Source: Porphyrobacter sp.
GTDB taxonomy: Bacteria; Pseudomonadota; Alphaproteobacteria; Sphingomonadales; Sphingomonadaceae
Length of the DNA: 64,000 nt
Reading direction: 5' to 3'
Assembly: GCA_027531395.1 (NCBI GenBank)
Contig: JAPZRO010000004.1
Span: 558,001 to 622,000 of the forward strand
Shown: piece by piece, positions 8,316-16,411 of the stretch
How the letters are laid out: every line of letters starts with the position of its first letter
Position numbering within the stretch: position 1 is the first letter of the stretch
Position numbers and translations under genes: made by a program
Notes under the pieces: generated by a model
Database searches by the model: none
Seen by the model: the letters and a program-made list of their open reading frames with translations, nothing else
Told to the model about the DNA's origin: nothing

Positions 8316-9755
8316 ATGACCTTCGCCGATCTCGGCCTTTCGCCCGAATTGCTTAAAGCCGTGGAGGACGCGGGCTATACGACGCCGACCGCGATCCAGG
8401 CGCAGGCGATCCCGACCGTGCTGATGATGAAGGATCTCATCGGCATCGCCCAGACCGGCACCGGCAAGACGGCAAGCTTCGTGCTCCCGATGATCGACGT
8501 GATGGCTTCGGGCCGCCGCCGCGCGCTGATGCCGCGCTCGCTGATCCTCGAACCGACCCGCGAACTGGCCGCACAGGTCGCCGAGAACTTCGAGAAGTAC
8601 GGCAAGAACCACGATCTCAAGATGGCGCTGCTGATCGGCGGCGTGCAGATGGGTGACCAGCTCAAGGCCCTGTCGGACGGCGTCGACGTGCTGATCGCCA
8701 CCCCGGGCCGGCTGATGGACCTGTTCGAGCGCGGCAAGATCCTGCTGAACGGCTGCGAGCTGCTGGTGATCGACGAGGCCGACCGGATGCTCGACATGGG
8801 GTTCATCCCGGATATCGAGTTCATCTGCTCGAAGCTCCCCGAAACCCGCCAGACCATGCTGTTCTCGGCCACCATGCCTCCGCCGATCGAGAAGCTGGCC
8901 AAGAAGTTCCTGACCAACCCCAAGCGCATTGAAGTCAGCCGCGCGGCCTCGACCAATGCCGATATCACCGCCTTCAAGGTCCCGGTGAAGTCGCGTTCGA
9001 AGCGCGAGACGCTGCGCTGGTTCCTCGAGAACGACCTCGTCGAAACCGCGATGATCTTCGCGAACAAGAAGACCACGGTGCGCGAGCTGAACCAGAGTCT
9101 GCAACGCCACGGCTTCAGGTCGAGCGAGATCCATGGCGACATGGACCAGTCGAGCCGGATCAAGGAACTGGAACGCTTCAAGGCAGGCGAGGTCAACATC
9201 CTCGTCGCCTCCGACGTCGCCGCGCGCGGCCTCGATATCAAGGGCGTGTCTCACGTCTTCAACTTCGACACCCCGTGGCACCCGGACGATTACGTCCACC
9301 GCATCGGCCGCACCGGCCGCGCCGGGGCCAAGGGCCGAGCCTTCACCTTCGTCTCCGAAGAGGACGCCGAGGCGATCGCCAATGTCGAGAAGCTGACCGG
9401 CAGCGCGATCAAGGTGTTCGGAAAGGAAGACGTGCGCGTCGATCTGTCCGAAGTCATCGCCCGTGCCGAGGCCGCCAAGGCCGAAGCCCCGCGCGAAGAG
9501 CGTGAGGAGCGTGAGGAGCGCAAACCCCGACGTGCCCGCGAAGAGCGCGCTCCCCGCGAAGAGCGTGCTCCCCGCGAAGAACGCGCTCCCCGCGAAGAAC
9601 GCCCGCGCCGTGACAGGTCCACCCCGCGCACCGACCGCGTGACGGCCAGCGACGATCGCAAGCCGCGCCGCCGCTATCACGAGGATGACGAGCCGGTGCC
9701 CGCCGGCGAGTGGAACGGCCCGCGTCCGTCCTTCCTCGACGTCGGCTTCGGCTAA
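8316..9755 (+). CDS. DEAD-box ATP-dependent RNA helicase (RhlE-like)
   Basis: A 479-residue RNA helicase. It has a Q motif and phenylalanine at F3, motif I AQTGTGKT (45-52), PTRELAAQ, motif II DEAD at 153-156, motif III SAT at 184-186, then the C-terminal RecA domain with VASDVAARGLDI and HRIGRTGRAG. Such helicases unwind structured RNA in ribosome assembly and mRNA decay. The tail beyond about residue 385 is Arg/Glu-rich low-complexity sequence (PREERA repeats), a typical disordered RNA-binding extension. The ATG at 8316 is chosen because MTFADLGLSPELL is the canonical N-terminus; upstream in-frame codons do not resemble any helicase. Confidence 0.93.
   Translation: MTFADLGLSPELLKAVEDAGYTTPTAIQAQAIPTVLMMKDLIGIAQTGTGKTASFVLPMIDVMASGRRRALMPRSLILEPTRELAAQVAENFEKYGKNHDLKMALLIGGVQMGDQLKALSDGVDVLIATPGRLMDLFERGKILLNGCELLVIDEADRMLDMGFIPDIEFICSKLPETRQTMLFSATMPPPIEKLAKKFLTNPKRIEVSRAASTNADITAFKVPVKSRSKRETLRWFLENDLVETAMIFANKKTTVRELNQSLQRHGFRSSEIHGDMDQSSRIKELERFKAGEVNILVASDVAARGLDIKGVSHVFNFDTPWHPDDYVHRIGRTGRAGAKGRAFTFVSEEDAEAIANVEKLTGSAIKVFGKEDVRVDLSEVIARAEAAKAEAPREEREEREERKPRRAREERAPREERAPREERAPREERPRRDRSTPRTDRVTASDDRKPRRRYHEDDEPVPAGEWNGPRPSFLDVGFG
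9540..9602 (+). repeat. 18-bp in-frame tandem repeat in the helicase tail
   Basis: About three and a half copies of an 18-base unit (GAAGARCGYGCTCCCCGC) encoding E-E/D-R-A-P-R. The first two bases of each unit differ little, so copy number may vary by slippage in steps of six residues without breaking the frame. Confidence 0.85.
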
Positions 9756-9804
9756 GCACTCCCTCCGTCCCCGCCGGACAGGCTTAACGCTTTCTTCGCG
9801 ACCC

Positions 9805-9823
9805 GCGCGCTATCCTCGCGCGC
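9805..9823 (+). promoter_or_regulatory. Hairpin abutting the start codon of the desaturase gene
   Basis: GCGCGC-N7-GCGCGC ends exactly one base before the ATG at 9824, in the position where a ribosome binding site is expected. No purine-rich site is visible. The stem could limit initiation, or it may be chance in GC-rich sequence. Confidence 0.35.
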
Positions 9824-10651
9824 ATGATCGACGCTGTTCTCGAAGCCCTGCGGACCACTGTGGTCGAGCTCGTTCCGGCGGCGCTGATCTTCATCGCGCT
9901 GGCCGCGGTGATGAAGCGCGACCGGCTGTTTGCGTGCTTCATGGCCGCGCGGCGCGAAGTCGGCACCAATCTCGGCCTGATGCTGTTCAACGGCGTGGTG
10001 ATGATGCCGCTGATCGCTGTGCCGCTGACCGCCTACCGCCGCCTGATCCCGCGCGAGCCGGCGCTGATCGAGTTCTGGGCCGCGCTGCCGGCCGTTCTCA
10101 CCATCATCGTCGCCATTCTGCTGATCGACTTGGTCGCCTACTGGCGCCACCGCTTCGAGCACAGTCCGGCGCTGTGGCGCGTCCATGCCACGCACCACGC
10201 CGACGAGGCGATGAACTGGCTGACCCTGCACCGCAAGCACCCGCTCGGCGAGCTGCTGAGCTTGCTGGTCGATCTGGTGCCGGTGCTGCTGCTGGGCCTG
10301 CCGATCTGGGCGATCCTCACCGCGTCGCTGCTGCGCGCCTGGTGGGGCTATTTCATCCATGCCGATGTGCCCTGGACGCTGGGGCCGGTCGGCAAGGTGA
10401 TGATGTCGCCCGCCGCGCACCGCCTTCACCACATCCGCGACGAGGCGCTGATGGGCGCCAATTTCGGCAACACCATCACGCTGTGGGACAAGCTGTTCGG
10501 CACCTACACCGACCCTGCGCCCTATGTGAACTGCGAGACCGGCATCGCCGAGGGCACCCGCGATCTGGGCGGCGAATTGCTGCGCCCCTTCGAGGCGCGT
10601 TACTGGAAGGCGAAGCCTGCTACTGACGTGGCGAGCGATCAGCCCGCCTAG
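9824..10651 (+). CDS. Sterol desaturase / fatty acid hydroxylase family protein
   Basis: A 275-residue inner-membrane di-iron enzyme. The histidine clusters of the superfamily are present: HRFEH and HATHH at about residues 110-126, HRKH at about 138-141, and HRLHH near 204-208. Three to four hydrophobic helices lie before and between them (for example LVPAALIFIALAAVM and VLTIIVAILLIDLVAY). The family hydroxylates or desaturates sterols, fatty acids or carotenoids using O2. Erythrobacteraceae carry carotenoid and sphingolipid hydroxylases of this type, but the substrate cannot be decided. The 3' end overlaps the tail of a small minus-strand gene by three bases. Confidence 0.87.
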   Translation: MIDAVLEALRTTVVELVPAALIFIALAAVMKRDRLFACFMAARREVGTNLGLMLFNGVVMMPLIAVPLTAYRRLIPREPALIEFWAALPAVLTIIVAILLIDLVAYWRHRFEHSPALWRVHATHHADEAMNWLTLHRKHPLGELLSLLVDLVPVLLLGLPIWAILTASLLRAWWGYFIHADVPWTLGPVGKVMMSPAAHRLHHIRDEALMGANFGNTITLWDKLFGTYTDPAPYVNCETGIAEGTRDLGGELLRPFEARYWKAKPATDVASDQPA

Positions 10652-10800
10652 AAGCCGAGCAGCACGGCGACGACGATCGCCAGCAGCGCCAGCCAGAAGC
10701 TCACCCACAGCCCCCACAGCACCCACCATCCCCAATGCTCGCCGCGGGGCGGCTTCAAGCCGGGGATTGAGAAGAAGCCGAGCAGGTCGAGCAGGTGCAC
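10648..10800 (-). CDS. Small Trp-rich membrane protein downstream of uvrD
   Basis: A 50-residue frame from GTG at 10800, four bases after the uvrD stop. It reads VHLLDLLGFFSIPGLKPPRG, then EHWGWWVLWGLWVSFWL, then ALLAIVVAVLLGF: a short amphipathic start and one strong transmembrane helix holding six tryptophans in 17 residues. A GAGG lies two bases before the GTG. The tight spacing suggests translation coupled to uvrD and so possible SOS control. No family is recognised. It could be a spurious frame, but the membrane-helix composition and spacing argue for a gene. Confidence 0.5.
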   Translation of the reverse strand: MHLLDLLGFFSIPGLKPPRGEHWGWWVLWGLWVSFWLALLAIVVAVLLGF

Positions 10801-10804
10801 GGCC

Positions 10805-13111
10805 TCAGCCCACCACCTTCACGAAGCTGTCGAGCACGCGCTTCTCGCCCGCGTCCTCGAACAGGATGGTGAGCTTGTTGCCTTCCTGATCGATCACGCA
10901 GCCGGTGCCGAACTTGTCGTGGGTGACCATCGCGCCGATCGCGATGTCGCTGCGCGCAGGCGCGGCGAAGCTGGCGGCGGAGCGGGTGTTCTCGCGCACG
11001 CGGGCGGGCTTGGTTTCGTAGCCTGATGTCAGCGCGCGCTGCCAGCCCGGGCCGCGAGCTTGCGCCTTGGCGGGATAATCGCGCGCGACATGGGCGAAGG
11101 GGTCTTCCTGCTCGCGCCAGTTCGCCCGCCAAAGGCTCGCCCCGCCGGTGAGCGTCGTTTCGGCATCGATGTGCTCGGCGGGAAGTTCCTCGATGAAGCG
11201 CGAGGGGATCGAGCTGACCCACTGGCCGTAGATCCGGCGGTTGGCCGCGTGGAGGATGGTGCAATGCCGCCGCGCGCGGGTGATCGCGACATAGGCGAGG
11301 CGGCGCTCCTCCTCGAGGCTGGCAAGTCCGCCCTCGTCGATCGCGCGCTGGCTGGGGAACACGCCTTCCTCCCAGCCGACGCAGAAGACATTGTCGAATT
11401 CGAGGCCCTTGGCGGCGTGGATCGTCATGATCGTCACGGTCTCGCCCTGATCGGCGCGCTCGTTGTCCATGACGAGGCTGACATGCTCGAGGAAGTCGCC
11501 GAGCGTTTCGTATTCCTCCATCGCGCGGGCCAGTTCGGAGAGGTTTTCCGCGCGGCCGGCGCTTTCGGGCGTGCGGTCGGCGGCGAGCATGGCGTTGTAG
11601 CCCGATTCCTCCAGCACCAGCCGCAGGAGATCTGAGGGGCTCAGCACCTCGGCCTGCTCGCGCCAGTGCAGGAACTGGCGCATCAGCCCGCCGATGGTGA
11701 TCGCGGCGCGCTTGGGCAGCTCGTCGCTGTCGGCCAGTTGCAGCGCGGCGGCGGCCAGCGGGAGGCCGGTGCGGCGCGCATGGGCGTGCATCTGTTCGAG
11801 CGCCTTCGCGCCAAGTCCGCGCTTGGGCTGGTTGTGGATGCGCTCGAAGGCGAGATCGTCCTGCGGCTGGGCGATCAGGCGCAGGTAAGCGAGCGCGTCG
11901 CGGATCTCGGCCCGCTCGTAGAAGCGGAAACCGCCGATGATGCGGTAGGCGATGCCGATCTGGATGAAGCGGTCTTCGAACTCGCGGGTCTGGTATTGTG
12001 CGCGCACCAGGATCGCGACCTGATCGAGCGGGGCACCCTCGGCTTCGAGCCGCTCGATCGCCTCGCCCACCCGGCGCGCTTCCTCGGGCGCGTCCCACAC
12101 GCCGATGACCTTGACCTTGTCGCCGCCGTTGACCTCGGTCCACAGGGTCTTGTCGTGGCGCTGGCTGTTCGCCCGGATCAGCCCCGAAGCCGCGCCCAGA
12201 ATGTGCGGGGTCGAGCGATAGTTCTGCTCCAGCCGGATCACTTCCGCGCCCGGAAAGTCCTTCTCGAAGCGCAGGATGTTGGCGACCTCGGCGCCGCGCC
12301 AGGAATAGATCGACTGGTCGTCGTCCCCCACCACGCAGATGTTCCTGTGCTGCTGCGCCAGCAGGCGGAGCCACAGGTACTGCACCGCATTGGTGTCCTG
12401 ATATTCGTCCACCATGATGTAGCGGAAGCGGCGCTGGTAATCGGCGAGGATATCGGGATGGCCGCGCAGGATGTTCAGCATGTGCAGCATCAGATCGCCG
12501 AAATCGCAGGCGTTCAATTGCTTCAGCCGCTCCTGATAGCGGGCGTAGAGCGCGGTGCCGCGGCCATTGGCATATGCCTCGTTCTCCACCGCATCGAGAT
12601 CGGCAGGGTTGAGCCCGCGGTTCTTCCAGCGGTCGATCAACCCGGCGAGCTGGCGCGCAGGCCAGCGCTTCTCGTCCAGCTCCGCCTCGGTGATCAGGGC
12701 CTTGAGCACCCGTAACTGATCGTCGGTGTCGATGATCGTGAAATTGTGCTGCAAGCCCACCAGTTCGGCATGGCGGCGCAGCATCTTGGCGCAGATCGAA
12801 TGGAAGGTGCCGAGCCACGGCAGCCCCTCCGCCTGCGGGCCGAGATGGTGCGCGACGCGCTCGCGCATTTCCTTGGCGGCCTTGTTGGTGAAGGTGACGC
12901 ACAGGATCTGGCTGGGATAGGCGCGCCCCGTCGCCACCAGATGCGCAAGCCGTGCGGTGAGCGCCGCGGTCTTGCCCGTTCCGGCCCCTGCCAGCATCAA
13001 CACCGGGCCTTCCGTGGCGAGCACGGCGGCACGCTGCGGCGGGTTCAGCCGCGCGGCATAGGCGGGAACCGTGTCGCGTCCGGGCGCGGGGGAGGGCAGG
13101 TGGCTGCTCAT
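10805..13111 (-). CDS. uvrD: ATP-dependent DNA helicase UvrD/PcrA
   Basis: Superfamily 1A 3'-5' DNA helicase of 768 residues for nucleotide-excision and mismatch repair. It has the Q motif LNPPQRAAV, Walker A AGAGTGKT at 41-48, motif Ia FTNKAAKEM, Walker B MVDEYQDTN, motif III GDDDQSIYSWRGA, and the C-terminal motifs IMTIHAAKGLEFD and VAITRARR. The extreme C-terminus has the VTHDKFGTGCVID block seen in PcrA/UvrD tails. The ATG at 13111 is chosen because MSSHLPSPAPG precedes the helicase core directly; longer frames run into the promoter. A LexA-type box lies 11 bases upstream. Confidence 0.95.
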   Translation of the reverse strand: MSSHLPSPAPGRDTVPAYAARLNPPQRAAVLATEGPVLMLAGAGTGKTAALTARLAHLVATGRAYPSQILCVTFTNKAAKEMRERVAHHLGPQAEGLPWLGTFHSICAKMLRRHAELVGLQHNFTIIDTDDQLRVLKALITEAELDEKRWPARQLAGLIDRWKNRGLNPADLDAVENEAYANGRGTALYARYQERLKQLNACDFGDLMLHMLNILRGHPDILADYQRRFRYIMVDEYQDTNAVQYLWLRLLAQQHRNICVVGDDDQSIYSWRGAEVANILRFEKDFPGAEVIRLEQNYRSTPHILGAASGLIRANSQRHDKTLWTEVNGGDKVKVIGVWDAPEEARRVGEAIERLEAEGAPLDQVAILVRAQYQTREFEDRFIQIGIAYRIIGGFRFYERAEIRDALAYLRLIAQPQDDLAFERIHNQPKRGLGAKALEQMHAHARRTGLPLAAAALQLADSDELPKRAAITIGGLMRQFLHWREQAEVLSPSDLLRLVLEESGYNAMLAADRTPESAGRAENLSELARAMEEYETLGDFLEHVSLVMDNERADQGETVTIMTIHAAKGLEFDNVFCVGWEEGVFPSQRAIDEGGLASLEEERRLAYVAITRARRHCTILHAANRRIYGQWVSSIPSRFIEELPAEHIDAETTLTGGASLWRANWREQEDPFAHVARDYPAKAQARGPGWQRALTSGYETKPARVRENTRSAASFAAPARSDIAIGAMVTHDKFGTGCVIDQEGNKLTILFEDAGEKRVLDSFVKVVG

Positions 13112-13121
13112 CGTCTCATGC

Positions 13122-13136
13122 GAACAGGTAGGGAAC
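13122..13136 (-). promoter_or_regulatory. LexA (SOS) box of uvrD
   Basis: GAAC-AGGTAGG-GAAC on the plus strand, which is GTTC-N7-GTTC in the direction of uvrD. This is the known alphaproteobacterial LexA operator, a direct repeat unlike the E. coli palindrome. It lies 11-25 bases before the uvrD ATG, so LexA binding there should block the promoter or early elongation. Confidence 0.75.
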
Positions 13137-13277
13137 AATTGCCGCGCGGGCAAGGCGCGCTTTGGCCCTGTGCCCGGCAATCGGCGCAGCCGCAGATCGG
13201 CCTGCCGCGAACGCGCCACATTTACCGACCGGACGGGGCATCGACGGGATATCCGGTCCCGCGCGGGGATTGCCACC

Positions 13278-13311
13278 GGAGGTCCTGCCTCCATAGTCGG
13301 GAGGTCCTGCC
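13278..13311 (+). repeat. Two 12-bp direct repeats upstream of a small exported-protein gene
   Basis: GGAGGTCCTGCC occurs at 13278-13289 and 13300-13311, a centre-to-centre distance of 22 bases (about two helical turns). They lie 70-100 bases before the ATG at 13382 and may bind a regulator on one face of the DNA. The rest of the 270-base gap holds the uvrD operator and nothing else that I can identify. Confidence 0.4.
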
Positions 13312-13381
13312 GACAGGGGTTCGCGCGGCGGGATGAACCTGCGTTCGTGCATGCCTGGTCTGGTCAATGATGGAGAAACCC

Positions 13382-13738
13382 ATGCACAAGTCTCTGACAA
13401 TCTTCGCTCTTGCCGGAGCCGGTCTGACCCTCGCGGCGATGCCGGCGGCCCCTTCCGCACAGGCCGAGGCTCGGGCCGAAGCCGCACCTCCTGCCGGGCC
13501 GATGACGGCCGAACAGGAGGCCGCGATGAAGAGCTGGCCGGCCGACAAGCAGCAGGCGTTCAAGGCCTGGCCACCCGAAACGCAAGCCTATTTCTGGTCG
13601 CTCAGCGAAGAGCGCCGGAAGATGTTCTGGGCGCTTTCCGATAGCGACAAGGTGTCGCTCAGCCAGATGGCCGAGCCGCAGCGCGAATCGGTCTGGGCCG
13701 AGATCGAAACCCGCACCCGTTCCTCTCAGAGCGGATAA
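13382..13738 (+). CDS. Hypothetical exported protein
   Basis: A 118-residue protein opening with a clear signal peptide (MHKSLTIFALAGAGLTLAAM, cleavage probably near AQAEA). The mature part is short, hydrophilic and Trp-rich, with a repeated W-P-x-[DE]-x-Q pattern: MKSWPADKQQAFKAWPPETQ, then AYFWSLSEERRKMFWALS. I know no function; the composition suggests a small periplasmic protein. The ATG at 13382 is preferred over 13367 because GGAGA lies five bases before it and the signal peptide begins there. Confidence 0.65.
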   Translation: MHKSLTIFALAGAGLTLAAMPAAPSAQAEARAEAAPPAGPMTAEQEAAMKSWPADKQQAFKAWPPETQAYFWSLSEERRKMFWALSDSDKVSLSQMAEPQRESVWAEIETRTRSSQSG

Positions 13739-13782
13739 GCGACCGCCGCTCTGGTAGCGGGCGGCGCCGGGTCCGGCACAGG

Positions 13783-14325
13783 TCAGGCGAGGCGAAAGAG
13801 GCTGAGCTTGCCCTTGCCGACCCGGCGTTCGCTTTCGAGAGCAAGGCCCTTGATCGCGACATCCTCGTTGCCCGCCGTTTCCAGCGCGATCCAGGTCTGC
13901 GGGCCGATCCAGCCGAGCCGCAGCAGCCGGTCGAGCGCGACTTCGCCCGCGCCCGAGCGATAAGGCGGATCGGCGAGAATCAGATCGAGCGGTTGTGAGG
14001 CGGCGCGCAGGGCCATCACCGAACCGGGCTCGATCCGCGCGTTCTCCCGCGCGCCGAGGGCCGCGATATTGGCCTTGATCGCATCAAGCGCCGCGCGGTC
14101 CTGTTCGACGAACAGGCAAGAGGCCGCGCCGCGCGACAGCGCCTCGAGGCCCAGCGCGCCCGAGCCGGCGAACAGGTCGGCGACCTGCAATCCGTCGAAA
14201 TCGCCGAGGCGGCTCAACAGCATCGAGAACAGCGTCTCGCGCGTGCGGTCGGCGGTCGGGCGGGTGGCATCGCCCTTGGGCGCGACCAGCTTGCGCCCGC
14301 GCCACTGGCCAGCGATGATCCTCAC
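13783..14325 (-). CDS. rsmD: 16S rRNA (guanine(966)-N2)-methyltransferase RsmD
   Basis: SAM-dependent methyltransferase of 180 residues that methylates N2 of G966 in 16S rRNA in the 30S subunit. It opens VRIIAGQWRGRKLVAPKG, followed by RPTADRTRETLFSML, the SAM-binding motif DLFAGSGALGLEALSRG, and the catalytic LADPPY motif. The start is a GTG at 14325 overlapping the stop of the pseudouridine synthase gene by four bases (GTGA), a sign of translational coupling. Upstream in-frame sequence lies inside that gene and does not resemble the family. Confidence 0.92.
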   Translation of the reverse strand: MRIIAGQWRGRKLVAPKGDATRPTADRTRETLFSMLLSRLGDFDGLQVADLFAGSGALGLEALSRGAASCLFVEQDRAALDAIKANIAALGARENARIEPGSVMALRAASQPLDLILADPPYRSGAGEVALDRLLRLGWIGPQTWIALETAGNEDVAIKGLALESERRVGKGKLSLFRLA

Positions 14326-15125
14326 GGGCGCGTCGCTTTCGGGCCGCCCTTCGCGGGGCCCTTGGCAATCTCGGCAAGGAAACGGTCGACCGGCTTGCCC
14401 TTGAGCTCCACCGCCTGCCCGCGCGGCAGATCGCCGAGATTGAACGGGCCGTAGCCGACGCGGATCAGGCGGTTCACCTGCAATCCGAGATGTTCGAGCA
14501 CGCGCCGCACTTCGCGGTTCTTGCCTTCGGTGATGGTCATCTCGATCCACAGGTTGCGGCCCGACGAGCGTTCGAGGTTCGCGTCGATCGAGCCGTAGCG
14601 CACGCCATCGATCTCGATCCCTTCGATCAGGTCTTCGAGCTGCTCCTGCGACACCGCGCCGAAAGCGCGCGCGCGGTAGGTGCGCGGAATGCCCGAGGCG
14701 GGCAGTTCGAGCTTGCGCTTCACCTCGCCGTCATTGGTGAGCAGCAGCAGGCCCTCGGTGTTGAGGTCGAGCCGGCCGATCGGCATCACCCGGCCCGCGT
14801 TCTTGGGCAGGGCGTTGCGCAGCGCGGTGTAGATCGTCGCCCGGCCCTTGGGATCGCGCTCGGCGGTGATGAGGCCGGTGGGCTTGTGAAAGGCGAACAG
14901 CCGGGTCGGCTCGGCGGCGGTGACGGGCTTGCCGTCGACCGTCACGCCCTTGAGGCCCGGCAGGATCGTCGCCGGAGTCTCCAGCACCTTGCCATCGAGC
15001 GCGACGCGGCCTTCGGCGATCATCCGCTCGACCTCGCGGCGGCTGGCGATACCGGCGCGGGCAAGCAGCTTGGCGATGCGGTCGCCCTCGGGGCGGGTTT
15101 CGGAGCGGGGGGGCTGGGTTGGCAT
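14322..15125 (-). CDS. rRNA pseudouridine synthase (RluB/RsuA family)
   Basis: A 267-residue pseudouridine synthase. The N-terminal S4 RNA-binding domain is RIAKLLARAGIASRREVERM; the catalytic aspartate lies in MPIGRLDLNTEGLLLLTNDG; the C-terminal block EGKNREVRRVLEHLGLQVNR is conserved in RluB/RluF/RsuA. It probably modifies 23S rRNA in the 2605 region (RluB), but the RluB/RsuA split cannot be settled by eye. It is followed with four-base overlap by rsmD, so the pair forms an rRNA-modification operon. Confidence 0.9.
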   Translation of the reverse strand: MPTQPPRSETRPEGDRIAKLLARAGIASRREVERMIAEGRVALDGKVLETPATILPGLKGVTVDGKPVTAAEPTRLFAFHKPTGLITAERDPKGRATIYTALRNALPKNAGRVMPIGRLDLNTEGLLLLTNDGEVKRKLELPASGIPRTYRARAFGAVSQEQLEDLIEGIEIDGVRYGSIDANLERSSGRNLWIEMTITEGKNREVRRVLEHLGLQVNRLIRVGYGPFNLGDLPRGQAVELKGKPVDRFLAEIAKGPAKGGPKATRP

Positions 15126-15177
15126 GGCGGCGCGCCTAGAGCATTTCTTCGCGAAATGCGACCACTGAGCGCGCCCC

Positions 15178-16338
15178 TCAGTTCGCCGCGCGCAGGGCGT
15201 CCGCGACGATCTGGTCGAACCGCGCGATCCCGCCTTCGAGCGTGCCCAATGTAATGTGGCTGACCGCACCGCTCGCAAGCCCCTGCTGGCCGAGTTCGGC
15301 AGCGCGGAAATCCTCCGATGCGAAGACCCCGCCATCGAGCAGCTTCCAGCTCTTTTCCCAATGCGCCAGCGCCTTCTCGGTGGCGGGGGCTTCGGGGATC
15401 AGCATGAAATCCTCGACCAGCGTGAGGTCGTGGGCCTGCGGCATCAGTACCATCACGTTCACGTAATCGGGGCTGGGGACGATGATCGTCGCGGGGAGCA
15501 ACTGGTAGGCGAAGGTCACCACGCGCCGCAGCTGCGCCATGTCGGTGAGATCGACGCCTTCCATCTCCTCCAGCCGCCCGACTGCCGAGCGCTGGTGCGG
15601 GCCGATCTGGTCGCCGGCGGTGATCCCGTCCTTGAAGAACGGACCGATGGTCGCGGCGTGGAGGCGCGTGACATGGTAGCTTTCGAGGAAGGCATCCATG
15701 ATCAGCTTCCAGTTGCCTTTGACCGTATGGAGCTTGCGGCGGAACAGGTGCGCCTGGGACAAGCCGAAGGCGTCGAGATCATTGCCCAGATTCCGGGCAT
15801 CGCTGAAGTCCGCGCCCTCCTTCGGGGCGAACCAGATCAGCCCGCCTGCCTCCAGACTGGGCAGTTCGACGAGGCCGTAATCGGCCTTGTCCATGCCGGG
15901 GAAGGTCTCGGGCCGGGGCAAGGCCATCAGCCCGCCATCGAGGCGGTAGGTCCAGGCGTGATAGGGGCACACGAGCCGCTTGGCGCATTGCACCTCCTGC
16001 CCCTCCACCAGCCGCGTGCCCCGGTGGCGGCAGACGTTGAGAAAGACGTGGGCTTTGCCGTCATTGTCGCGGGTGACGAGCAGCGGGCGGCCGGTCGCAT
16101 CATGCGGCACCGCCATGCCGGGTTCGGGCAGCAGCGCGGAAGGGCAGATCACCTGCGGCAGGCGATCGAACAGGCCCGCCTTCTCGCGCGCGAAGTGATC
16201 GGGGCAGGTGTAGTTGCTGGCCGGCACGGTCTGGATCCCGCCAGCGACCTTGCCCACGCCGCCACGGATCGCCTCCGCCAGCGCCAGTTGGCCGGGCGTC
16301 GGGCGCAATATGGGCATATCTGTTGTTGCGGCGTTCAT
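15178..16338 (-). CDS. Rieske-type aromatic ring-hydroxylating oxygenase, alpha subunit
   Basis: A 386-residue oxygenase. The Rieske [2Fe-2S] site is C103-x-H105 (CRHRG) and C124-x2-H127 (CPYHAW). The mononuclear iron site is in MDAFLESYHVTRLHA near residue 215, where the two histidines and a downstream aspartate bind Fe(II). The family hydroxylates aromatic or quaternary-amine substrates with electrons from a separate reductase. No beta subunit, ferredoxin or reductase gene is adjacent, so the substrate and partner are unknown. It is divergent from the AmpG-like permease. Confidence 0.88.
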   Translation of the reverse strand: MNAATTDMPILRPTPGQLALAEAIRGGVGKVAGGIQTVPASNYTCPDHFAREKAGLFDRLPQVICPSALLPEPGMAVPHDATGRPLLVTRDNDGKAHVFLNVCRHRGTRLVEGQEVQCAKRLVCPYHAWTYRLDGGLMALPRPETFPGMDKADYGLVELPSLEAGGLIWFAPKEGADFSDARNLGNDLDAFGLSQAHLFRRKLHTVKGNWKLIMDAFLESYHVTRLHAATIGPFFKDGITAGDQIGPHQRSAVGRLEEMEGVDLTDMAQLRRVVTFAYQLLPATIIVPSPDYVNVMVLMPQAHDLTLVEDFMLIPEAPATEKALAHWEKSWKLLDGGVFASEDFRAAELGQQGLASGAVSHITLGTLEGGIARFDQIVADALRAAN

Positions 16339-16366
16339 CGCTCTTTTCTCATCCTCTCATCCGCGC

Positions 16367-16396
16367 CTAGTGTGCCACGAAACCGGCGCGGAGCAA
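16367..16396 (-). promoter_or_regulatory. Possible promoter of the Rieske oxygenase gene
   Basis: Minus strand: TTGCTC, an 18-base spacer, then CACTAG about 30 bases before the ATG at 16338. The match to consensus is partial, so this is a suggestion only. Confidence 0.3.
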
Positions 16397-16411
16397 ATCC
16401 GCGTTGCCAGC

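Noticed and set aside
14326..14550. Longer start for rsmD
   Set aside because: The extra 75 codons lie inside the pseudouridine synthase gene and do not resemble RsmD, whereas the GTG at 14325 gives the canonical N-terminus.
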